Source: an uncultured Gammaproteobacteria bacterium | GTDB taxonomy: Bacteria; Pseudomonadota; Gammaproteobacteria; Pseudomonadales; Pseudohongiellaceae | Direction: 5' to 3' | DNA: 19,975 nucleotides | Assembly: GCA_903889815.1 (NCBI GenBank) | Contig: CAISYX010000356.1 | Coordinates: forward strand, 1 to 19,975 | Shown: positions 13,573 to 19,975 of the stretch, in pieces | How the letters are laid out: each line of letters opens with the position of its first letter | How positions within the stretch are numbered: the first letter of the stretch is position 1 | The notes under the pieces: model-generated | Databases searched by the model: none | What the model saw: only the letters and a program-made list of their open reading frames with translations | Told to the model about the DNA's origin: nothing | Translations under genes and position numbers: made by a program

Positions 13573-14006
13573 TCGCCCACGCGGACAGTGAGGATGTCGC
13601 AATGCGCGCCGTGCAGCACCTTGTTGGCGGTGGAGCCCAGCAGCAGTTTCCAGCCGGAGCGGCCGTGGCTGCCGATGACGATCAGGTCGGCCACCCGCTC
13701 CTCAGCCAGCACCCTGATTTCCGTGGCGGCCGAGCCCATCAGGGTGTGCTGGCGCTCGGCAGGAATGTCGAACTGCTTGCCGATGTCCTGCATGCGCTCG
13801 GTGGCAATCTCCAGCGCCTCTTCCTGCATGCGGCTGATGTTGATGGCGTAGGCGTCGATGGGATAGGCCGCTGCGACGGGCTCGACAACGTGGACCAGGC
13901 TGAGCTTGCTGCTGTCACCGCCCACCAGTTCGCGGGCCTTGGCGATGACTTTGGCGGACTCATTGGACAGGTCGATGGCAATCAGAACGTTCTTGTAGGT
14001 GCTCAT
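13569..14006 (-). CDS. universal stress protein (UspA family)
   Basis: This 145-residue single-domain Usp protein starts MSTYKNVLIAIDLS, the typical first strand with the nucleotide-contacting Asp12. The C-terminal phosphate-binding segment GSHGRSGWKLLLGSTAN (112-128) has G-x2-G then G-S after eight residues, one fewer than in the classical ATP-binding motif, so ATP binding is likely but not certain. It ends HCDILTVRVGE, the usual last strand. GAGGAG lies seven bases before the ATG; a 16-residue upstream extension is rejected. The stop overlaps the fadH start. Usp proteins in other bacteria are often induced by starvation or low oxygen, and coupling to fadH suggests induction during lipid use or stasis. 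No clear FNR box was seen in the 112-base gap upstream. Confidence 0.93.
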   Translation of the reverse strand: MSTYKNVLIAIDLSNESAKVIAKARELVGGDSSKLSLVHVVEPVAAAYPIDAYAINISRMQEEALEIATERMQDIGKQFDIPAERQHTLMGSAATEIRVLAEERVADLIVIGSHGRSGWKLLLGSTANKVLHGAHCDILTVRVGE

Positions 14007-14118
14007 GACGGGACTCCTCTTTATTGGCCTTGGGCAGGTGCCGGAAGTGGCCATGGTCCGAGTGTAATCGACAACTGGTAGCCATTAGAAGCGGCTCAGA
14101 CCTTGCCTTTGACATGCC

Positions 14119-15537
14119 TCAAAGATAGGGCGAGAAGAGCCACGCGAGGGAATCCCGCAGCTGCTCCAGCAGCGGTCGCTTGCTGATCTCGTCCTGCGTG
14201 ACCGGGTGCGACAGCGCCTTGCGGCCCTCGAAGTAAGTCGCCAGCTGGGCATTTACCGGGACACTGAACAGCTCCACCCCCAGTTCGTAGTTCAGGCGCA
14301 GACTCCGCGGGTCCATGTTGGCCGAGCCGATCAGCGAGTACTGCGAGTCGATCAGCAGCAGCTTGCTGTGGATGAAGGGCGGCGGCTGGTAATGGATGGG
14401 GATGTTGTTCGCCAGCACCTGCCGCAGGATATTGCGCGAGGCCCAGTGCGCCGGTTTGATGTTGTTCTCGCCGGGCAGCAGTATCTGTACGTCCACCCCG
14501 CGCAGACGGGCGCCGATCAGGGCGCCGATCAGGTCAAGTTGCGGCAGGAAGTAGGGCGTCATGATCCACACCCGCTGCTGCGCCGCGCTGATCACCCCGA
14601 TCATCAGGTCATTGAGACGGTCCAGCGCCTTGTTGGGCCCGTCCAGCACCAGACGGCTCCACACCGCAGCGTCGGGCCGCGGCGGGTTGGTGTGGGTGAA
14701 CGGACGCAGATCGCGGGTCTCCCTGCAGTAATGCCAGTCGCGGCGGAAGGCCCATTCCAGTTCATCAACGATGCGCCCGCGCAGGCGGAAGTGGATGTCC
14801 AGCACGCGGTGAGGGCTGTCGCTGCGCCCCGCCAGGTGGCGGTCACCGATGTTGGACCCGCCGGTGAAGGCAAAGTCGTTGTCGATGATCAGCAGCTTGC
14901 GGTGGCTGCGCAGGTTGAGGTTCAGGGCCGGCGGGTACAGCGTCACAGGGTTGAAGCGCGTGAACTCCAGGCCGCACTTCTTCAGCACCGGGCCGATGCG
15001 ACCGGCGCTCAGCCACTCGCCCATGCCGTCGATGATGATCTTCACTTCCACTCCCCGGTCGCGGGCAGCGCACAGGGCGTCGATGAACAGCGCCCCGGTG
15101 GCGTCCTTGTCGAACAGATACGTACACAGCAGCACCTTGTGCTGCGCCTGCCCGATGGCCTCCAGCATGGCCGGGTAGAGCGCCTCGCCGTTCTCCAGAA
15201 CCAGCACCTCGTCGCAGCTGGTCAGGCCCTTGCCCACCACGTTCTCACCCACCAGCGACAGCGGCCGGTACCTGGTGCCCGTGGGCGTTGGCACCGTGCC
15301 CGCCGCGTCCTTGGGCAGCTTGGTGACGTAGTGGCGGCGCGCCGTGGCGTTCACGCGGTTGATGCCGAAGATCAGATAGAGGATCGGCCCCCCCAAGGGC
15401 AGGCTCATGCACACGGCAATCCAGCCGAAGGCCGCGCGGGAGTCGCGCTTGTTGAGCAGGGCATGGGCCGACGCCAGCAGCGAGATGACCAGCAGGACAG
15501 GTGGCGCAATCCAGAGCAGGGCCGTGGTCGTGTTCAT
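14119..15537 (-). CDS. cls: cardiolipin synthase (phospholipase D superfamily)
   Basis: This is a membrane enzyme that condenses phosphatidylglycerol or a related donor to cardiolipin, 472 residues. Two N-terminal membrane helices (7-28 and 36-59) include the PLDc_N pattern AFGWIAVCMSLPLGGPILYL. Two complete HKD motifs follow: His212-Lys214-Asp219 in SHRKLLIID and His390-Lys392-Asp397 in IHSKLLLID, each followed by GSN/GSANMDPRS. The length and N-terminal helices fit the ClsA type rather than the shorter ClsB, though its neighbour recalls ybhP next to clsB. The start ATG overlaps the stop of the upstream EEP gene (ATGA, 15534-15537). After its stop, 112 bases separate it from the universal stress gene, with no obvious terminator. 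Confidence 0.93.
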   Translation of the reverse strand: MNTTTALLWIAPPVLLVISLLASAHALLNKRDSRAAFGWIAVCMSLPLGGPILYLIFGINRVNATARRHYVTKLPKDAAGTVPTPTGTRYRPLSLVGENVVGKGLTSCDEVLVLENGEALYPAMLEAIGQAQHKVLLCTYLFDKDATGALFIDALCAARDRGVEVKIIIDGMGEWLSAGRIGPVLKKCGLEFTRFNPVTLYPPALNLNLRSHRKLLIIDNDFAFTGGSNIGDRHLAGRSDSPHRVLDIHFRLRGRIVDELEWAFRRDWHYCRETRDLRPFTHTNPPRPDAAVWSRLVLDGPNKALDRLNDLMIGVISAAQQRVWIMTPYFLPQLDLIGALIGARLRGVDVQILLPGENNIKPAHWASRNILRQVLANNIPIHYQPPPFIHSKLLLIDSQYSLIGSANMDPRSLRLNYELGVELFSVPVNAQLATYFEGRKALSHPVTQDEISKRPLLEQLRDSLAWLFSPYL

Positions 15538-16322
15538 GAGGCCCGCTCCGTGAGCGCAGTGGTCTGCGGCGCCACTGGGGTGAATTCCAGCAGCAGGTCT
15601 GTCACCAGCGCCCGGTGGTCGGAAAAATTGCGCCAGTGCTCGCCGGCGATGCTGCGGCAGTGGCCGATGCGCAGGCCGCGCACATAGATGCGGTCCATGG
15701 CCAGCAGGGGCAGAAAGGCGGGATAGGTGCGCGCGGGCTTGCCCATGATGGCTTCGTGCACTTCTTCCACGCCCAGCGCGTCTACCAGGCGACGGTGCCC
15801 CTGCAGGCGCCAGTCATTGAAGTCGCCCGCCAGGATCAGTGGCTCGTGCGGCCCGATCGTGCGGGTGATGTGTTCAATCAGGTGCGCTATCTGCAGCTGC
15901 CGCTCGCGCTCGAACAGCCCCAGATGCACACAGATCAGATGCAGGCCGCCCTCAATGGTGCCGTGCAGGAAGCCGCGCTGCGAGAAACTCAGGATGGAGG
16001 CGTCGATGTTGTCCCAGCGCACGAAGGGCAGCTCGCTGAGTATGGCGTTGCCATGATGCCCGTGCTGGTAGATGGCGTTCTTGCCATAGGCATGGTGCGT
16101 CCACACCGTGTCGGCCAGGTATTCCAGCTGCGTCTGCGAAGGCCAGGCCCGCACGTTCTTCTGGTGCCGGGCATTGGCGCCGATCACTTCCTGCAGAAAC
16201 ACGATGCTGGCGCCGCTCTCGCGCAGGCACTCACGAATCTTGCTCAGCACAAGGCGCTTGGGGCCCAGGGCGAAGCCTTTGTGGATGTTGAGGCTGATGA
16301 CGCGGAATTCGTGGGAGGGCAC
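15534..16322 (-). CDS. endonuclease/exonuclease/phosphatase family protein (YbhP-like)
   Basis: This is a 262-residue metal-dependent phosphodiesterase-fold protein. Active-site residues can be followed in order: Asn12 (SLNIHKGF), Glu45 (FLQEVIG), His133 (CVHLGLF), Asp167 and Asn169 (LAGDFNDW), and Asp235-His236 (FSDHRALV). All are kept, so it is probably active. The substrate is not known; the family includes nucleases and phospholipid or inositol-phosphate phosphatases. The start is GTG at 16322 with no good ribosome binding site, and a stop lies 16 codons upstream, leaving no better start. It overlaps cardiolipin synthase by 4 bp, the same pairing as E. coli ybhP with clsB, which argues for a role in phospholipid metabolism. 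Confidence 0.88.
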   Translation of the reverse strand: MPSHEFRVISLNIHKGFALGPKRLVLSKIRECLRESGASIVFLQEVIGANARHQKNVRAWPSQTQLEYLADTVWTHHAYGKNAIYQHGHHGNAILSELPFVRWDNIDASILSFSQRGFLHGTIEGGLHLICVHLGLFERERQLQIAHLIEHITRTIGPHEPLILAGDFNDWRLQGHRRLVDALGVEEVHEAIMGKPARTYPAFLPLLAMDRIYVRGLRIGHCRSIAGEHWRNFSDHRALVTDLLLEFTPVAPQTTALTERAS

Positions 16323-16424
16323 AGGACAGCTCGACTGATGGGATCGCTGCTGATCTTATCTGAAAGTGCGGCGTGAGGTGAGTCAGTGTTGGTATCCACC
16401 CGCTGGTCCAGCAATACCTGGTCG

Positions 16425-16453
16425 CTAAAAATGTAAAACTCTTTAATTGTCAA
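16425..16453 (-). promoter_or_regulatory. candidate minus-strand promoter for the EEP-cls operon
   Basis: A perfect TTGACA on the minus strand (16453-16448) is followed, after 17 bases, by TTTTAG (16430-16425), a weak -10. It would give a leader of roughly 100 bases before the GTG at 16322. The -10 agreement is only 3 of 6, so this is tentative. Confidence 0.3.
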
Positions 16454-16460
16454 TCTGTTG

Positions 16461-16472
16461 CGCAATATTGCG
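16461..16472. promoter_or_regulatory. perfect 12-bp palindrome in the divergent region
   Basis: CGCAAT-ATTGCG is a perfect palindrome. It overlaps an 8-bp one, TTGCGCAA (16458-16465). It lies in the 232-base region between the minus-strand EEP gene and the plus-strand thiolase, just upstream of the candidate minus-strand -35. It could bind a dimeric regulator of the thiolase operon; no known FadR or PsrA site pattern fits. A shorter palindrome, GCTGGTCCAGC, lies at 16401-16411. Confidence 0.35.
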
Positions 16473-16554
16473 AGCAGCGCCAGGCGAATTCCTCCTCCTT
16501 GAGGGCCTGTGCTACCATGGCGCCCCTGTCGCCCCCGGAGTGAGAATCTCCATC

Positions 16555-17769
16555 ATGACTGAAATTCTGGACGCCTATGTGTATGACGGCGCACGCAGCG
16601 CCTTCGGTCGTCATGGAGGTGCGCTGGCCGCCCTGCGCCCCGATGACCTCCTTGCCCATGTTCTCAAGACGCTCGTGGCCCGCAACGCCTTTCCCGGCGC
16701 GGCCTATGAAGACGTCATCATCGGCAATACCAACCAGGCCGGCGAAGACTGCCGCAATGTGGGCCGCTTCGCTGCACTGCTGGCTGGCCTGCCCGCCAGT
16801 GTCGGAGGCCTGACGGTCAACCGGCTGTGCGGCTCGGGTCTGGCGGCCGTGCTGGACGCTGCCCGAGGCGTCAAGAGCCGCGAAGGCGGTCTGTTCATCG
16901 CGGGTGGCGTGGAGTCTATGAGCCGTGCCCCGCTGATTCTTTCGAAAGCCACTGTCGCCTATGACCGCGGCCAGCAGCTGGCTGACAGCACCCTCGGCGC
17001 CCGCTTCACGAACCCGCGCTTCGCCGCCGCCTTCGGCAATGACACCATGGCGCAGTCCGCCGACAACATCGCCCGTGAGCTGGATATCTCCCGCGTCGAC
17101 AGCGATGCTTTCGCGGCTCTTTCCCAGGCCCGCTATGAACTGGCGCGCGTCGCCGGGTTCTTTCAGGGCGAGATCATCCCTACCGAAGTATCTCAGGGCC
17201 GCAAACAGGCGCCGCTGATCGTGAGCGAAGACGAGCATCCGCGGCCCGACTCCACATTGCAGGCGCTGGAGCGACTCCCGCCGCTGTTCGAGGGGGGCGT
17301 CGTGACGGCCGGCAATGCCTCGGGCATCAATGATGGTGCGGCCGCGCTGATTATCGGCAATCGCAGCATCGGCGAGGCCCGGGGCGTGCGGCCACGGGCT
17401 CGTCTTGTGGCTGGCGCCATTGCAGGCGTGGAGCCTCGTCTGATGGGCCTGGGCCCGGTGTTTGCTGCCCGCAAGGTGCTGGCTCGGGCCGGCCTGACGC
17501 TGGGCGACATGGATGTCATCGAGATCAACGAGGCCTTTGCCGCGCAGGTGCTGGGCTGTCTGCGCCAGCTGGGCCTCGACTTTGCCGACCCTCGGGTCAA
17601 TCCCAATGGTGGCGCCATTGCCGTGGGGCACCCTCTGGGGGCCTCGGGCACAAGGCTGGTGCTGACCGCGCTGCGGGAGCTGGAACGCATGGGCGGTAAT
17701 TTCGCGCTGGTGAGTCTGTGTATCGGCACCGGTCAGGGAGTGGCCGTGATTATTGAGCGACTCGGTTAA
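16555..17769 (+). CDS. thiolase (acetyl-CoA C-acyltransferase)
   Basis: This enzyme performs thiolytic cleavage of 3-ketoacyl-CoA, the last step of beta-oxidation. It has 404 residues, the usual thiolase length. The acyl-accepting cysteine is Cys92 (VNRLCGSGLAA). The INEAFAAQ motif, His359 (VGHPLGASGTR) and the second cysteine Cys389 (LCIGTGQGVA) complete the active site. It resembles FadA/PcaF-type degradative thiolases; the exact chain-length preference cannot be judged. The ATG at 16555 starts the protein at MTEILDAYVYDGARSAFG, as expected. The open frame back to 16447 is rejected because it crosses the promoter region. Only a weak GAGAA precedes the ATG. The FadB-like gene follows after 43 bases, so they form a fadA-fadB-like operon with the thiolase first. 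Confidence 0.94.
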   Translation: MTEILDAYVYDGARSAFGRHGGALAALRPDDLLAHVLKTLVARNAFPGAAYEDVIIGNTNQAGEDCRNVGRFAALLAGLPASVGGLTVNRLCGSGLAAVLDAARGVKSREGGLFIAGGVESMSRAPLILSKATVAYDRGQQLADSTLGARFTNPRFAAAFGNDTMAQSADNIARELDISRVDSDAFAALSQARYELARVAGFFQGEIIPTEVSQGRKQAPLIVSEDEHPRPDSTLQALERLPPLFEGGVVTAGNASGINDGAAALIIGNRSIGEARGVRPRARLVAGAIAGVEPRLMGLGPVFAARKVLARAGLTLGDMDVIEINEAFAAQVLGCLRQLGLDFADPRVNPNGGAIAVGHPLGASGTRLVLTALRELERMGGNFALVSLCIGTGQGVAVIIERLG

Positions 17770-17812
17770 AACACGCATCACAACAATTACACGCGTGAAA
17801 AGGGGGGCACTA

Positions 17813-19921
17813 ATGTCCAGCGGGGTTACTTACGAACTCATCGACACCATCGGTGTCATCACAGTCAATAATCCGCCGGTGAATGCGCTGTCCCAGGCAC
17901 TGCGGCTGGGCCTGCTTGAGGTCATCACTGCTGCCCAGAAGGATGCCAGCGAGGCTCTGGTGCTGCTATGCGCCGGCCGCACGTTCATCGCCGGCGCCGA
18001 CATCACCGAGTTCGGCAAGCCGCCTGTGGCACCGTTCCTGCCAGAGGTACTGTCCGCCCTGGAGAACTCCCGCAAGCTTGTAGTCGCGGCCATTCACGGT
18101 ACTGCCCTCGGTGGCGGTTTCGAGACCGCGCTGGCATGTCATTACCGCTGCGCCGTTCCCTCCGCCAAAGTGGGCCTTCCGGAAGTAAAGCTGGGCCTGC
18201 TGCCCGGGGCCGGCGGCACGCAGCGTGTGCCGCGTCTGGCCGGTGTGAAGGCCGCGCTGGAGATTATCACCAGTGGCAATCCCCTGAGCGCCGCCGAGGC
18301 GGCCGATCTGAACCTTATCGACGAAGTGCTGCCGCACGAGAATCTGCGCGAGAGCGCCATCGCCTATGCCCGCGACCTGGTGGACTCTGGCGCCCAGCTC
18401 AAGCGCGTGCGTGACATCACCCTCAATGCCAGCTCGCTGGAGCCCGGCTTCTTCGACAATTACCGGCGCAAACTGGCCGAACGCGCCCGCGGGCAAATTG
18501 CGCCGGACCGCATCGTGAGTGCCGTGGAAGCCGCCGTGAACATGCCGATGGACCAAGGCCTGATTCGCGAGCGCGACCTGTTCATGGAACTGCTGAACTC
18601 TTCCGAGTCCCGTGCCATGCGGCACATTTTCTTTGCCGAGCGCGAGGCTGCAAAGATCAAGGACCTGCCGGCCGACACGCCGGTGCGGGACATCCGGCGC
18701 GTCGCCATCATCGGCGGCGGCACCATGGGAGGCGGCATCGCCATGTGTTTCGCCAATGTGGGCGTGCCGGTCACGCTGCTGGAGATCGGTCAGGAGGCAC
18801 TGGAACGGGGCCTGGGCATCATCCGCAAGAATTACGCGATCACCGTGCAGAAAGGCAAGATGAGCGAGGCCGAGATGCAGCAGCGCCTGCAACTGATCAC
18901 CGGCAGCACGGCTTATGAGGACCTTGCCGACATGGACCTGGTGATCGAGGCCGTGTTCGAAAACCCCGACGTGAAGAAAGAGGTGTTCCGCAAGCTGGAC
19001 GCAGTGTGCAAGCGCGGCGCTATCCTGGCCTCGAACACGTCGTACCAGAACATCGACGACATCGCTGCAGTGACCAGCCGGCCCCAGGACGTGCTGGGCA
19101 TGCACTTCTTCAGTCCGGCCAATGTGATGAAACTGCTGGAAGTGGTGCGCGGCGAAAAGACCGCGAACGACGTGCTGGCCACGGCCATGCAGGTGGGCCG
19201 CAGGATCGGCAAGGTCTGTGCGCTCTCACGCGTGTGCTATGGCTTTATCGGCAACCGCATGCTGGCGGGCTACGGGCGTCAGGCGCACATGCTGCTGCTG
19301 GACGGCGCGAGTCCTGCCCAGGTGGACGCCGCCGCCGAGGCCTTCGGCATGGCCATGGGCCCTCTGGCGATGAGCGATCTGGCCGGCTTGGACATCGGCT
19401 ACAAGGCACGTCAGGCACGCGAAGCGGCGGGCGAAGTGATTGATCCGGCCACCGATTGTGTGAGCTCGGCACTGGTGGAATTGGGACGACTGGGCCAGAA
19501 ATCCGGTGCGGGCTATTACCGTTACGACCCGCAGACCCGCGCCCGCCAAAGTGACCCCGAGGTGGATGCGCTGATCCGCGCCCACGCTGACAAGCTGGGC
19601 ATCGTGCGCCGCGAGATCAGCCAGGACGAGATCGTCGCGCGGCTGTTCTATCCGCTGATCAACGAGGGTGCGCTGATTCTGGAAGAAGGCATCGCGCAGC
19701 GCCCGGGCGACATCGACATCGTGTATGTGTACGGCTATGCGTTCCCGAGCGCGAAGGGCGGGCCGATGTTCTACGCGGACGAGGTGGGACTGAAGACCGT
19801 GTACGACACCATCGTGCGCTTTGGCAGGGAGCTGGGCGAAGAGCACTGGAAGCCGGCGCCCTTGCTGGAGAGGCTGGCGCGCAGTGGCAATACCTTCTCT
19901 GCGTGGGACGCAAACCGGTAG
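17813..19921 (+). CDS. bifunctional enoyl-CoA hydratase / 3-hydroxyacyl-CoA dehydrogenase (FadB/FadJ-like)
   Basis: This two-step beta-oxidation enzyme has 702 residues. The N-terminal crotonase domain (about 1-190) carries both catalytic glutamates, Glu104 (GGGFETALA) and Glu124 (GLPEVKLG), with the oxyanion-hole region IHGTALGGG and PGAGGTQR. A linker leads to the NAD-binding motif GGGTMG (301-306) of the dehydrogenase. The dehydrogenase His431 and Glu443 (HFFSPANVMKLLE) have the 12-residue spacing known for this family. The C-terminal helical domain follows, including FIGNRMLAGY. It is shorter than E. coli FadB and similar to the peroxisomal bifunctional type. The ATG at 17813 has AGGGGG at 17801-17806. 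An upstream in-frame GTG-type start overlapping the thiolase is rejected. An 8-bp palindrome, CACGCGTG, lies in the intervening gap (17790-17797). Confidence 0.94.
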   Translation: MSSGVTYELIDTIGVITVNNPPVNALSQALRLGLLEVITAAQKDASEALVLLCAGRTFIAGADITEFGKPPVAPFLPEVLSALENSRKLVVAAIHGTALGGGFETALACHYRCAVPSAKVGLPEVKLGLLPGAGGTQRVPRLAGVKAALEIITSGNPLSAAEAADLNLIDEVLPHENLRESAIAYARDLVDSGAQLKRVRDITLNASSLEPGFFDNYRRKLAERARGQIAPDRIVSAVEAAVNMPMDQGLIRERDLFMELLNSSESRAMRHIFFAEREAAKIKDLPADTPVRDIRRVAIIGGGTMGGGIAMCFANVGVPVTLLEIGQEALERGLGIIRKNYAITVQKGKMSEAEMQQRLQLITGSTAYEDLADMDLVIEAVFENPDVKKEVFRKLDAVCKRGAILASNTSYQNIDDIAAVTSRPQDVLGMHFFSPANVMKLLEVVRGEKTANDVLATAMQVGRRIGKVCALSRVCYGFIGNRMLAGYGRQAHMLLLDGASPAQVDAAAEAFGMAMGPLAMSDLAGLDIGYKARQAREAAGEVIDPATDCVSSALVELGRLGQKSGAGYYRYDPQTRARQSDPEVDALIRAHADKLGIVRREISQDEIVARLFYPLINEGALILEEGIAQRPGDIDIVYVYGYAFPSAKGGPMFYADEVGLKTVYDTIVRFGRELGEEHWKPAPLLERLARSGNTFSAWDANR

Positions 19922-19975
19922 GGGGTGGGTGCAGGGGGCTGGGTATTTTTGTTGTGCTTGGCAGTCGGGGCGGAC

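Noticed and set aside
11392..13851. Very long plus-strand open frame (over 800 codons) opposite fadH
   Set aside because: It lies antisense to a gene with every FadH active-site residue, its translation is low-complexity His/Gln/Arg/Gly-rich, and it has no domain signature. Long antisense frames are expected in high-GC DNA.
14206..15687. 493-codon plus-strand open frame opposite cardiolipin synthase
   Set aside because: It is antisense to intact HKD motifs, the composition is typical of a shadow frame, and no ribosome binding site is seen.
16450..17781. 443-codon minus-strand open frame opposite the thiolase
   Set aside because: The thiolase has complete catalytic residues and normal length; the antisense translation resembles no protein family.
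19922..19975. G-rich tail after the FadB-like gene, checked for a terminator
   Set aside because: There is a short T run but no stable inverted repeat before it within the window.

Overview
This window looks like a chromosomal stretch from a high-GC gammaproteobacterium, probably aerobic and lipid-degrading. The basis is protein family content: a beta-oxidation set, a FadH-type dienoyl-CoA reductase, a gamma-type LexA-like box, an FNR/Anr-like box and an ybhP/cls-like gene pair. The genus cannot be fixed from sequence alone. No tRNA, rRNA, CRISPR array, insertion sequence or phage gene was seen.

Layout. Positions 65-2268 (+) hold a LysR regulator, a patatin-like phospholipase overlapping it by ATGA, and a small lipoprotein. 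A small membrane protein (2281-2553, -) converges on them. Positions 2554-2905 are a gene-free regulatory stretch with overlapping hairpins and a nested, AT-rich dyad operator, followed by an orphan 82-residue protein (2906-3154, +). Next come a DUF4105 membrane protein (3372-4745) and an orphan 97-residue protein (4847-5140). Positions 5234-8307 (+) are a tight operon of two acyl-CoA dehydrogenase subunits, apparently one catalytic and one not, plus a histidine-phosphatase-fold protein. Positions 8437-9982 (+) encode a spermidine-synthase-like system split into a membrane protein and a catalytic protein with an export-signal-like N-terminus. A broken reading frame with a strong ribosome binding site follows at 10003-10194.

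From 10253 to 16322 everything is on the minus strand. In transcription order this is an endonuclease/exonuclease/phosphatase protein, cardiolipin synthase (4-bp overlap), a universal stress protein, fadH (4-bp overlap) and an OmpA-family outer-membrane protein. A divergent region with a perfect 12-bp palindrome (16323-16554) separates these from a plus-strand thiolase (16555-17769) and a FadB-like hydratase/dehydrogenase (17813-19921).

Functional reading. Acyl-CoA dehydrogenase, hydratase/3-hydroxyacyl-CoA dehydrogenase, thiolase and dienoyl-CoA reductase together cover a complete beta-oxidation spiral, including unsaturated substrates. Patatin phospholipase and cardiolipin synthase add lipid turnover and membrane remodelling. 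The least explained parts are the 2676-2862 regulatory block with its orphan gene, the split aminopropyltransferase-like pair, and the histidine-phosphatase homologue lacking its second catalytic histidine.
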